Assembly (NCBI RefSeq): GCF_025583945.1 | Contig: NZ_JAOEGU010000011.1 | Location: 1-64,000, forward strand | DNA: 64,000 bases | Reading direction: 5' to 3' | Source of the DNA: Methylobacter psychrophilus | Lineage (GTDB): Bacteria > Pseudomonadota > Gammaproteobacteria > Methylococcales > Methylomonadaceae | Shown here: positions 48,501 through 56,035 of the stretch, piece by piece | Layout of the letters: each line of letters opens with the position of its first letter | Position numbering within the stretch: position 1 is the stretch's first letter | Program-made: the position numbers and the translations under genes | Notes under the pieces: generated by a model | Databases searched by the model: none | Told to the model about the DNA's origin: nothing | Seen by the model: the letters and a program-made list of their open reading frames with translations, nothing else

Positions 48501-49575
48501 CTTGCTGAAGCGGTGCAATTGTCCCTTGCCCGAGGTTCATAGCTGCGGTAGGTGGTGCAATTTCTTCCGGCGGTAAGGCTTCGGGCGTTTGTTCTGGAGG
48601 GGTGGGCGGCGGTGTAGTTTCCATTTCGGCAAAGGTGGAAACTACGGCATTTTTGTCGCCCAGCGCCACTGACATAACATCTGCGCCCATGTGTTGGGCT
48701 TTTTTGTCGCGCTTAAAGTTGTCGACGTCTTCAATACTTTGGGGGATATTTTCTTTGAGCGATTCCTGCAGTTTTTGTTTAGCTTTGCTTTCATCGACAG
48801 CAGGTGCAGATTTGTCGCTTAACAGGCCCACCTGTTCCGTATTGCTTTTCGATTGTCCTTCGCTGGGCGGGATAATGACAGCTTTTTCAGATTGCTGTAG
48901 TTTTTCGGTGGCATCGTCGTGTGTCTGCTCGTTTTGTTTCAAGCTTTGTAGTTGGCCGATACCTCCGGCCAGTACCGGGGTGCCTTTGGCGGCCAGGTAT
49001 TGTGCGACTTTGCCCGAGCCTACCCCTTTGAGTAGCGCACTGATCGCACCTGCGGCCTTGGGTATGGTTTTGCCTTTTGCCCTGCCGATGCTTTTGCCTT
49101 TCGCGCCGGCTTTGGCTCTTGCTGTTTTCGCTTCCTTCTTCGCTGGTTGATTAATATTGGGTACGGGTTTTGGCGGGGAACCTTTTCCAAGTTGCTTCTC
49201 GGCAGTTTTTGCTTCAGCTTCAAGCCTGGAGGCTTGTTCAACCGTCATATCGGATGGCAATTCTACCATCTGGCCATTGCTGGTGCGGTACATGCGTGTT
49301 CCGCTATCGCTTCCGGAGGAAGTCGGCGTCATGGCACGGGCAGTAGTTGGTAATAGGGTGCTAATTGGCCTCGGTGACAGAATCGGACTGGAAGGCGGTT
49401 GTTCACCTTTGCTTTTGTCTCGTATAGTTGATTGCGAACCTGTACCGATAGATTCGGTTTGTTTTACCGGCGCGAAAAAATTACCCCCACCTGCTTTTGC
49501 AAAGAAAGGCTGGCTCGCCGTCTTGTTGGTAGCCGTCGAGGTGGTACTGGATGATTTTTCTGAACTCGCTTTCAT
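45535..49575 (-). CDS. Large eCIS-associated cargo protein with nuclease-like C-terminus
   Basis: The 1346-residue product has a low-complexity N-terminus with QPFFAKAGGGNFFAP, a double-FF pattern seen at the start of eCIS-linked cargo proteins. A Lys/Glu/Ala-rich coiled region (about 380-640) and a long amphipathic helical region (about 640-1000, for example FVKNLINAAITGF and LSLVISFLAQLLHLSG) follow. The C-terminal region (about 1140-1200) has VRAHLLNANLHGPG followed by TWNLTP and TNNNM, reminiscent of His/Asn-type endonucleases (HLxN...GPG...NLxP). A helix-hairpin-helix-like segment (about 1290-1325) ends the protein. The HExxH of the DUF4157 core domain is absent. AGGAAG precedes the ATG. 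Nuclease activity and translocation are inferred. It lies between the tape-measure and ATPase genes. Confidence 0.75.
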   Translation of the reverse strand: MKASSEKSSSTTSTATNKTASQPFFAKAGGGNFFAPVKQTESIGTGSQSTIRDKSKGEQPPSSPILSPRPISTLLPTTARAMTPTSSGSDSGTRMYRTSNGQMVELPSDMTVEQASRLEAEAKTAEKQLGKGSPPKPVPNINQPAKKEAKTARAKAGAKGKSIGRAKGKTIPKAAGAISALLKGVGSGKVAQYLAAKGTPVLAGGIGQLQSLKQNEQTHDDATEKLQQSEKAVIIPPSEGQSKSNTEQVGLLSDKSAPAVDESKAKQKLQESLKENIPQSIEDVDNFKRDKKAQHMGADVMSVALGDKNAVVSTFAEMETTPPPTPPEQTPEALPPEEIAPPTAAMNLGQGTIAPLQQEHTDLSNYTKEADGKLKEEGITQEQLDMVDSGDLATANKEKKALEKSSKTEPLAVQTFARQTSNKVDLDLKQNEKQARDGLKAKRKTGLGTTAQKQKGTKSTLEKKREEISIKINSIHMAAQLKVKLKLTDLETTSKKWFDDDNAKATEAFQNNVDRELTAFKKQRYSGFFGWARKAKDWLLGMDDLPEVSGIFARNRSNFEIATKKLVSDITLFNKLVIKECKEALASARMEIQVHVNNLGPGLKAIGIEAQKEMNTQLADLDNFVAKTEQNLGKVLAEKQQSAIKAIDQKIEKMKEDMSGALSKLGKLLLLAAKKFFTWALEKFGYSLQEIEAIINKGTAILKAIFTQPIQFVKNLINAAITGFKNFGKNFLKHLKNALFEWLTGSLEGLVLPQTWDFKGIISVALQMIGISYQNIRKHMVAVMGEPIVAGIEKTFTLVKTLITEGPIAAWEQLKEMASEMRDAFIEAVKDFIKTKIIEQAIQWLVSLFIPGAGIIKAIIGIYDTIVFFIQKAKQIMQMISSFLGSIAEIAAGNIGAAADAMESGLARGLSLVISFLAQLLHLSGITNKIKAAIQKIRDKVDAVLLKVAKWIADKAKKIWGKVKEGASNIKQAVLGWWKTEKGFQTPDGKSHRLLFQGEGASAQLIVRSETKSFQQTVNDQRKSLDTNAATDKTKFKALSDAEQEKKTLDGLITKFQGIDINKTSPDTSEKHRIGIEASMSKLANFLTIAGIGEVPSDLVKTNVIPNSDSEGRAITVKAEPLTYIPGNTSGSAPGENPKGWDELESVYHLKRAGSWVRAHLLNANLHGPGVTWNLTPGTIQTNNNMKTEVEKWAKDEVLNSASKTKLFYYETSVDYYNAEPPDLTMKFFPRKIRVKWGGLEKQGATFIRKSDKGKAFEQEKPLLKRLSKISFNQSSKSDLYKAAAGKLSEAECGKIIDLRRTIPGQQFNSILHLAKKYTEIYPGNIDIYQKVTDLYLSNAISLNSL

Positions 49576-49601
49576 GTCGCGCTTCCTGATTCATCAGTTA
49601 A

Positions 49602-51818
49602 TTAACTGGCCCATTCTACCCAAAGCATTCGTTGCATCCAGGGCAGTTGTATCATTGAAATGCCCCAAGGTAGATGATTTAAAAGAATATCAACGGTTTT
49701 TGATTCAACCTGCAATAACCAATCGCCATCGTCACGCAGGGAAAGTTTTCCGAGCCTGAGGAGAAATGTTCCGCGTAAGCCATCAATACTGGTATTTCTC
49801 AATGCATCCCAATGTTGTATTACCGCTTCAAGCAGCGCTTCGGCTTCGGCTTTTTCGGCATCGGTTAACGCCATGTCAGATTCTATAGGTGTTTCCAAAG
49901 GCATATTACAGAGAATTTTTGATAGAATCAGTTCATATTCCGGCGCGACAGTCTGCCCGGTGACCATGAAATGGAGTAGACAAATAGCGCGTTCCGGCTG
50001 TAAAAGAAGGTCTTCGGTAACGAGACCTAATGCTTTCAAAAACTGAGGCAGGAAAGGGTGTAATAAAATCAGGCCGGCGTTTTCAATATAGATCCCTTCT
50101 TTGGCATCAATTAATGCGCTGGGTATTGATTCCGCTTTATTCACTGTAATTTCATATTGATTAACCGACTGCGTAACGTTAAGCCAATGATGTTCTAATA
50201 GATTTTTCAAGGCTGTTTGTTGCGATATTGCGGGCAGACTTTGCCATGTTTCTCTGACCAGAGCATATGCTGTTAACCTTTGATCTGATGGTTTAACAGC
50301 ATAAATAATCTGCCAGAGATGGTGTTCAAACTGTTTTTTTATTAAGTCTGCGAGACTGGAGTTATTCAATACTTGCAAAACTGTTTGCGTCAGCTTTTGG
50401 TTTGCCAAGGAAAGCTTGGGTGGTTGTAGATCCGAAGCTGGAGTGGATCCCGGCCAATGGCGTTCCAATAGACTTGTCAATGCGGGTTGTTGCAATGTTG
50501 CAGGTAGGCTGTGCGATGTTTCCGTGACCAAAGTATATGCTGTTAAAGTTTGATCTGATGGTCTAACAGCAGAGATTATCTGCCAGAGATGGTGTTCAAA
50601 CTGATTTTTTATAAAGTCTGCAAGGCTGGAGTTATTCAATACTTGCAAAATTGTCTGCATCACCTTTTGGTTTGCCAGGGAAAGACTGTCAAATAAGGAA
50701 GGGGGAAGGTTGATGGCTGATGTCGATCCCGACCAATGGCGTTCCAATAAACTTGCTAATTCTGCTTGTTGTAATGTTACCGGTAGATTTTGCCATGTTT
50801 CTTTGACTAAAGTGTACTCTGTTAAAGTTTGATTTGTTGGTCTAACAGTAGAAATTGTCTGCCGGAGATAGTATTCAAACTGTTTTCTGGTAAAGGTGGC
50901 TAGATCAGCGTTATCGAGTGCTTGCAAAACTGTTTGTATCAGTTTCTGGTTTATCAAGAAAAACCAGGCCGGAGAAAGTTTGGAAGGCGCTATCGAACCC
51001 GGCCAATGACGCTCCAACAGGTTTGCCAGTTTCGCGGAGCTTGATAATGAAATTGGCAGTGTCTTTAAGCTCTCGGTAACCAGTTGATTGACTGTTATGG
51101 CTTTACCGGTTGCGATAAAGGCAAAAACGGTTTCCCAAAGTTGTTGGATAAACAGTTTTACATCAGCCGCTGGGGCATCGGCGCTGTTCAGTATTGGCAA
51201 AATAGCTAGGATTGCCTTGCTGCTTTCTGAATCAAGTCGGGTAAGTAAAGTTTGTAAAAAATCAGCTGAAAATTGTCGAAGCAGACGTTTTCTGGGGATT
51301 ACTACAGCAAGTACATTGCGTACCGTATTTTCAAGATACAAATAATTCCGGTCTGACTGATTCCATGAGACGAGCAACATCGATTCTAAAGACTTGTCTT
51401 TGGGCAAATGAAAAGCCCAAGGTAAACGACCTGTTTGTAAAAAATAGATAAAGGCTTCATCGATAGTCTGATGGCTGGTCTTGCGTTGAACATTTTTTGT
51501 TTCGGCAACCAGTTGATCAACGCTAATGGTTATTTGTTCTTGAATTGTTTTTTCGACAGCTTTTGCAACGATATCAGCCAGATCCTGTTCCAAACTATCG
51601 ATATTCAGAGTTCCGGCATCTATTTTCAGACGTTCGATGAACCAGTTCTCATCTGCGGGTACACAATGGTCAAATACCCGTTCAAGGGCTGGCATTAGCC
51701 AATCCTGAGACAACCTCGACAAACGGTTTTGCAAAGCCAAAGCATCTGACTCCGTGCCGTTTACTTCGACATGAAGATATTGTAGCCGAATGGTGTGTCT
51801 GACTGTATTTGGCGTCAT
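49602..51818 (-). CDS. Contractile injection system tape-measure protein (Afp14-like)
   Basis: The 738-residue product has both conserved ends of the CIS_TMP family. The N-terminus begins HTIRLQYLHVEVNGTESDALALQ, and the FIERLKIDAGTL segment follows. The C-terminus has NAGLILLHPFLPQFLKALGL, LSKILCNMPLETPI, GLRGTFLLRLGKLS and ending LPWMQRMLWVEW. The middle (about 230-550) is made of repeats of 90-93 residues. In Afp the homologue sets sheath length. Its start overlaps the stop of the upstream gene (ATGA), which implies coupled translation. The cargo gene begins 26 bases downstream. Confidence 0.92.
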   Translation of the reverse strand: MTPNTVRHTIRLQYLHVEVNGTESDALALQNRLSRLSQDWLMPALERVFDHCVPADENWFIERLKIDAGTLNIDSLEQDLADIVAKAVEKTIQEQITISVDQLVAETKNVQRKTSHQTIDEAFIYFLQTGRLPWAFHLPKDKSLESMLLVSWNQSDRNYLYLENTVRNVLAVVIPRKRLLRQFSADFLQTLLTRLDSESSKAILAILPILNSADAPAADVKLFIQQLWETVFAFIATGKAITVNQLVTESLKTLPISLSSSAKLANLLERHWPGSIAPSKLSPAWFFLINQKLIQTVLQALDNADLATFTRKQFEYYLRQTISTVRPTNQTLTEYTLVKETWQNLPVTLQQAELASLLERHWSGSTSAINLPPSLFDSLSLANQKVMQTILQVLNNSSLADFIKNQFEHHLWQIISAVRPSDQTLTAYTLVTETSHSLPATLQQPALTSLLERHWPGSTPASDLQPPKLSLANQKLTQTVLQVLNNSSLADLIKKQFEHHLWQIIYAVKPSDQRLTAYALVRETWQSLPAISQQTALKNLLEHHWLNVTQSVNQYEITVNKAESIPSALIDAKEGIYIENAGLILLHPFLPQFLKALGLVTEDLLLQPERAICLLHFMVTGQTVAPEYELILSKILCNMPLETPIESDMALTDAEKAEAEALLEAVIQHWDALRNTSIDGLRGTFLLRLGKLSLRDDGDWLLQVESKTVDILLNHLPWGISMIQLPWMQRMLWVEWAS
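50150..51140 (-). repeat. Tandem repeats inside the tape-measure gene
   Basis: Four copies of a unit containing LLERHWPGS (variants LLERHWSGS and LLEHHWLNV) begin at CCAATG(A/G) positions 51003, 50733, 50454 and 50184. The spacing is 270, 279 and 270 bases, all multiples of three. Between them run similar LVxETWQxLP and QFEHHLWQII segments. The inner copies are the most alike at DNA level, which points to recent duplication. Confidence 0.85.
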
Positions 51819-54800
51819 TGTGACTTAAGATCAATGGTGTCTTTAACCATAACTCTACATCCTTTTTCGGTAAAGGCGGTGAGCCGAACGAGTTTGGTTG
51901 TGAGTTCACTTTGGGTGAAAGTGAAACCGGCTTTTTGACCGTTTGATATCGGCGGGTTGCCATTCTGCACTTCCCACAGATAAGCGACCGGTTTGTCGCT
52001 GCCCGAGGGCTCTACATTGAGGTTTGCCGTTAGTCCATCCACTTGCTGGCTTATTTTCAGCATTAAATCCGGCACTTTGGCACACAGTTTTTGAGATGGA
52101 GTTTCCGGATTGCACTTGTTGATTTTGGTTCCGTCGAATGCAGGAATTGTTACGTCCAACAGAATTTTTTCTCCTTCGGTACTAATGATAGTACTGGCAG
52201 TAGGCGTGACTGTTATAGTTGTTATTGGTTCCTGATGTGTGGCGATGCCAATAGGCCAACTCATTTGAAACTTGAATTGCAGGCATTCAAAAGACTCAAT
52301 CCACCAGATATCCATACTGTCCGGCTCTGTTGAGCCATATTCAAATTTTAGCCAATCGGGTCGGCCTGTTTTTTTAGTAATCAGCGAATTTATTTGTTTT
52401 GCAAAGCTCTCGCCGTCTCCGGCAAATTCCTGCAAAATACTCTGAACTTCTTCTGATAGGTCAATCGTGCTGCCTTGCGGAAATTCAAACGAAAAACTGA
52501 TTCGGGATTTCAATTCTAAGGAGGTGGCGAATAGTGAGAAGCGGTAGCCACGTCGAACGGCGACACCATTGCAAGGCAAATCACAAGGTTTTTTGCCAAC
52601 ATACACCGTCGCAGTTGCATTGGCACTTCTGCCATAACTATCTTTTACGGTGTAGTTGATGATTATATCTTGGTTTTCAATAGTGCTATTAGGTGTATAA
52701 GTAATAGTTTGATCAGTATTAATAATAACCATGCCTTGCAATTTGTTCTCAAGCTCAGCTTTGGCTAGCGCCAATTCTGAACCTGCGTCGTTATCCAACA
52801 CGTTGATGGTCACGGGCGTTTTGTATTCGGTCTTTGCCGTATCGGGTTCTGGTTGCAGTGGTATGCAAGTGTGTGTAAAAGTAAGTTCTTGCGCCGGACA
52901 GATGGAACTGTCGCCGATCATAATCTTTACAGTTTCCCCGCTGATAAAAGGACCTACTGAAATGAAATGAATGTTGGGAGCATCAGAAATAGTTGCTGTG
53001 ACTTCCTTGCCATCAATGTTGAGCGGCAGTTTACCGTTGGTAACCTTGATTTTAACCGTATAAGTCTCATTCGAGTCATTGCAAGCCGGTTTCCCTGATT
53101 CAAGACTGAAACGTGGAAAAATCTCAATTTCTTGTGGCAGTGAAACGCCGCCTTCAGCATCTCTAACGATGACTTTATGCTTGCCTATACTCAGTTTAAT
53201 CTGGTCGTCAGTTAGTAGTGTGTAGGTCAAATCGTCTATCTGGACTTCGCAAGGCGGTGTGCGATAGCTAAATTCAAAACGGACTACGGCTTTACCATCC
53301 TGACCTTGACATTCTGGATGCAAAACAAAAATTGGACGAGGCGGAGGTAATACAAACTGCACGGGAGGACAACTTGAGCAGCAACGATAAGGCAGAAAAA
53401 AATCGGCAATCACAACACGTTCGGGTATATCAAATATTTTGGGTATTACAAAGGAAGGCCTGGTAATACCCAAATTTGATAACGCCTCTTCCGGTAAATT
53501 AATACCCTGATTTTTAAGCGTATCGACAAGTATTTTCTGCTCGCCGGTGGTCAGTTTCAGGGTTGGTAGGCTAGCTAATGAAGTTAGTCCTGTTTTGGTT
53601 AAGGCACTGATTTTCAATGCACCGTTGAGCTTGTTGGTAATGAAACTGCCTTTTCCTGCCAAATTAATTTCTGTTGAAGTTTCCTGATAAATCAGTACAA
53701 ATGTACCGCCTTTGGATACGCCTGCCTTATGTTCAAGACCTGGATGTTTACGTACGTAGTTGCTAAAAAAAATGAGTTCTTCAATTTGTTTTTTCCGGCG
53801 TTCCAGTTCGGCTCCCAGCTCTTCCAGACGTTCTATCTGGCAGTTGTACAAAAGTTCATTTAACGCTTTGGATATTTGTTCTTTTTGTTCCGGGGTGATA
53901 ATTGGATTTTGTTGAGGAGGTTGGTAGAGTTCGATGTCTTTCGAATAATCGACAATAGCTTTGTTTAATTTTTGGTATTTGTTACTGATGCTTGCGTATT
54001 GCAAATCGCCGGCATTAGTCGGTAGTGAATTAGAAAAATCTACCAAGGCGCTAATTACATCGACTGGCTTGTTAATGATCAGATTGTAGTCGGCGACAGA
54101 AAGTTTACCAATGTCGGAATTCTCATTGAAAAATTTCTGGACACTGTCTTTAAGTTTTATAGAGGTTATGGACGTAACCGAGCTTTTGTTTATAGCCGTT
54201 GCTACGACCTTGCCCAGACTGCCTTCCGAGTTGGACAGGGAAGATAGCACATTTATTTTGGCGTTTAACTGAAGCGAAAGTTTATCGGTTAAAATTTTGC
54301 TGCTGGTTGACGAAGTTTTTACCGGAATTGGAATATTAGTGAACAGTTTTATTTTATCTTTTAACAGGCACTCCAGTTCCTTGGCCCAAATATCGTAAAT
54401 TACCTGTAAATCATTACTTAAACAGCTCGATACTAACGGGTCTGAGGTCACAGGTTGAGGATGAGCATTGAGTGCAATTACATCAAATGGTAGCCGGTAG
54501 AAAGTAATTTTTTCAAGTAAATCTGTTAGCACCTTCCGCCAATCCAAATTGATATGGCCTTCAATGCGAAAGAAATTATAATCTTCCAGATCATAATTTA
54601 ACGGCTGGACTGGTGTATTTATGTATCGGTGGTATTTCGTTTCAACATTGTAGCCCATGTTTTGGCTTGCACGGCCGACTCTGGTTTTATGAAAATTCCA
54701 TGCTGTCAGCAACAGTGAATTTTTACTTGGAGAATAGTAATACGGGATTGCTTTTTCCGAGAGTGGTGTCCTTCCCAGACAACTGGGAATGATTTTTACC

Positions 54801-55996
54801 GTTGATTTAGGTGTTGTCTCCAGGGCATTTTTCGGAAATTCAAATTGTTCCAGCATCAATTTAAGCCGCAGGAAAAGCTGTTGTACCTCGCTGCCCGTCA
54901 TTTTTTGTTCTGTCAATGCCGGTGAGGGTCTAAAGTAGTGTCGGTGTATCTTGTGACCTGCAAAATTTTCTCCGTAGATTTCCCCTAATTCCAGGTGGCG
55001 AGGAAATACCTCTGCCGGCGGACAGCACAAGGCCATAAAATCCAGTGCTTTCCAGCGAAACTCATCATAAGCTTGAATGATGTCATCGAGAAAATCATAG
55101 AAATATTGCGAGTAAATAACGCTTTGCACTTTTTGGAGTGATTCATACCGGGTGTAAATAGCTGTCAATTGTTGTGATAAATAGTAGTCCCCAGACAACT
55201 GGGTAAGTATTGGTTGAAAAGCAAGGTATGCTTCATCCAAAGCATTACCCACTGTACCAAAGAAATTTTTGGATAAAATCTTCTGGTAAGCGGCAAAAAT
55301 CGTTTGAGCATTCAGTTGACTATTCACCAGATTTCCAGCCAATAGATCAAGACGGGGCAGACGTAGATCAGGCAGATCAAGTCGTGCGCTCAGATCGGGA
55401 AAAAAATCGCTCTGCGCTTTGGCCTTTTCAATAGTAGTCTTGATTGTTGTGTTTAGCATTTCCAGTGCTTTTAGATCAATTAGCAGCTTGCGCAAAGTGA
55501 CGGTTACTTTTTTGCCTTTGTCATCACAGGACGAAGGACTGCAATTTTTTAGGTTTTCTTCCAGCAATTCCACGAACAGCAGAACCACTTTATTGTCCAG
55601 GATGGCTTTGGCAAGCGGTATGCCTTTTGCGTAATCCTCATGCCCTTCGTCCAGCAATTCCAAAAGCGGAGAAGCTTCGTTGCCGGCATTCAGTAAAAGT
55701 GCATAACCATCTTCTTCCGGCACTTTATATGTTTGATATTTGTTGGCCACAAAATCTTCATTACCTACCATCGCCAGATAACCCTCGGAGGTTACGCCGT
55801 AGCCTTTGCTCAGGGTAATAATTTTGTCCGAGTTCGTGACACTGATAGTTAATCCACAAACGACGCCAATGCCATGCAGAGTCGCTCTGGTCAGGCGACT
55901 TTGCTCGTCCAGGTAAATTTTCATACAGTTCAGGTGGTCGCTGGTTAGCACCTGGTTGGCTTCAAAAACCGGAAAGTCTATTTTAATGGGTATCAT
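51815..55996 (-). CDS. 1393-residue eCIS structural/adhesin-like protein in the fibre position
   Basis: The N-terminus (about 1-150) contains FEANQVLTSDHLNCMKIYL and then IGVVCGL, a start seen in proteins of MAC/Bacteroidetes-type eCIS loci. A long, mostly helical middle (150-820) follows, then a Cys-rich segment (CCSSCPPVQF), an Ig/cadherin-like beta domain (about 1050-1130, with INVLDNDAG and YTVKDSYGRSA), and a C-terminal PKD-like domain with AYLWEVQNGNPP. These domains suggest binding to a surface. The gene lies between the Afp12-like and Afp14-like genes, where afp13 (fibre) sits in Serratia. It could be a receptor-binding or baseplate-peripheral part. The exact family is not recognised. 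Confidence 0.75.
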   Translation of the reverse strand: MIPIKIDFPVFEANQVLTSDHLNCMKIYLDEQSRLTRATLHGIGVVCGLTISVTNSDKIITLSKGYGVTSEGYLAMVGNEDFVANKYQTYKVPEEDGYALLLNAGNEASPLLELLDEGHEDYAKGIPLAKAILDNKVVLLFVELLEENLKNCSPSSCDDKGKKVTVTLRKLLIDLKALEMLNTTIKTTIEKAKAQSDFFPDLSARLDLPDLRLPRLDLLAGNLVNSQLNAQTIFAAYQKILSKNFFGTVGNALDEAYLAFQPILTQLSGDYYLSQQLTAIYTRYESLQKVQSVIYSQYFYDFLDDIIQAYDEFRWKALDFMALCCPPAEVFPRHLELGEIYGENFAGHKIHRHYFRPSPALTEQKMTGSEVQQLFLRLKLMLEQFEFPKNALETTPKSTVKIIPSCLGRTPLSEKAIPYYYSPSKNSLLLTAWNFHKTRVGRASQNMGYNVETKYHRYINTPVQPLNYDLEDYNFFRIEGHINLDWRKVLTDLLEKITFYRLPFDVIALNAHPQPVTSDPLVSSCLSNDLQVIYDIWAKELECLLKDKIKLFTNIPIPVKTSSTSSKILTDKLSLQLNAKINVLSSLSNSEGSLGKVVATAINKSSVTSITSIKLKDSVQKFFNENSDIGKLSVADYNLIINKPVDVISALVDFSNSLPTNAGDLQYASISNKYQKLNKAIVDYSKDIELYQPPQQNPIITPEQKEQISKALNELLYNCQIERLEELGAELERRKKQIEELIFFSNYVRKHPGLEHKAGVSKGGTFVLIYQETSTEINLAGKGSFITNKLNGALKISALTKTGLTSLASLPTLKLTTGEQKILVDTLKNQGINLPEEALSNLGITRPSFVIPKIFDIPERVVIADFFLPYRCCSSCPPVQFVLPPPRPIFVLHPECQGQDGKAVVRFEFSYRTPPCEVQIDDLTYTLLTDDQIKLSIGKHKVIVRDAEGGVSLPQEIEIFPRFSLESGKPACNDSNETYTVKIKVTNGKLPLNIDGKEVTATISDAPNIHFISVGPFISGETVKIMIGDSSICPAQELTFTHTCIPLQPEPDTAKTEYKTPVTINVLDNDAGSELALAKAELENKLQGMVIINTDQTITYTPNSTIENQDIIINYTVKDSYGRSANATATVYVGKKPCDLPCNGVAVRRGYRFSLFATSLELKSRISFSFEFPQGSTIDLSEEVQSILQEFAGDGESFAKQINSLITKKTGRPDWLKFEYGSTEPDSMDIWWIESFECLQFKFQMSWPIGIATHQEPITTITVTPTASTIISTEGEKILLDVTIPAFDGTKINKCNPETPSQKLCAKVPDLMLKISQQVDGLTANLNVEPSGSDKPVAYLWEVQNGNPPISNGQKAGFTFTQSELTTKLVRLTAFTEKGCRVMVKDTIDLKSQ

Positions 55997-56035
55997 AACA
56001 GTACGTATTTAAGTGATTGAAGGGTTTTGGTTTTT

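Noticed and set aside
48602-49150. 182-codon and other long plus-strand frames opposite the cargo gene
   Set aside because: They are antisense shadows of the Lys/Ala/Glu-rich coding strand and have no family features.
50150-51140. CRISPR-like or intergenic repeat array
   Set aside because: The repeat units are 270-279 bases, in frame and inside a conserved gene, so they are protein repeats.
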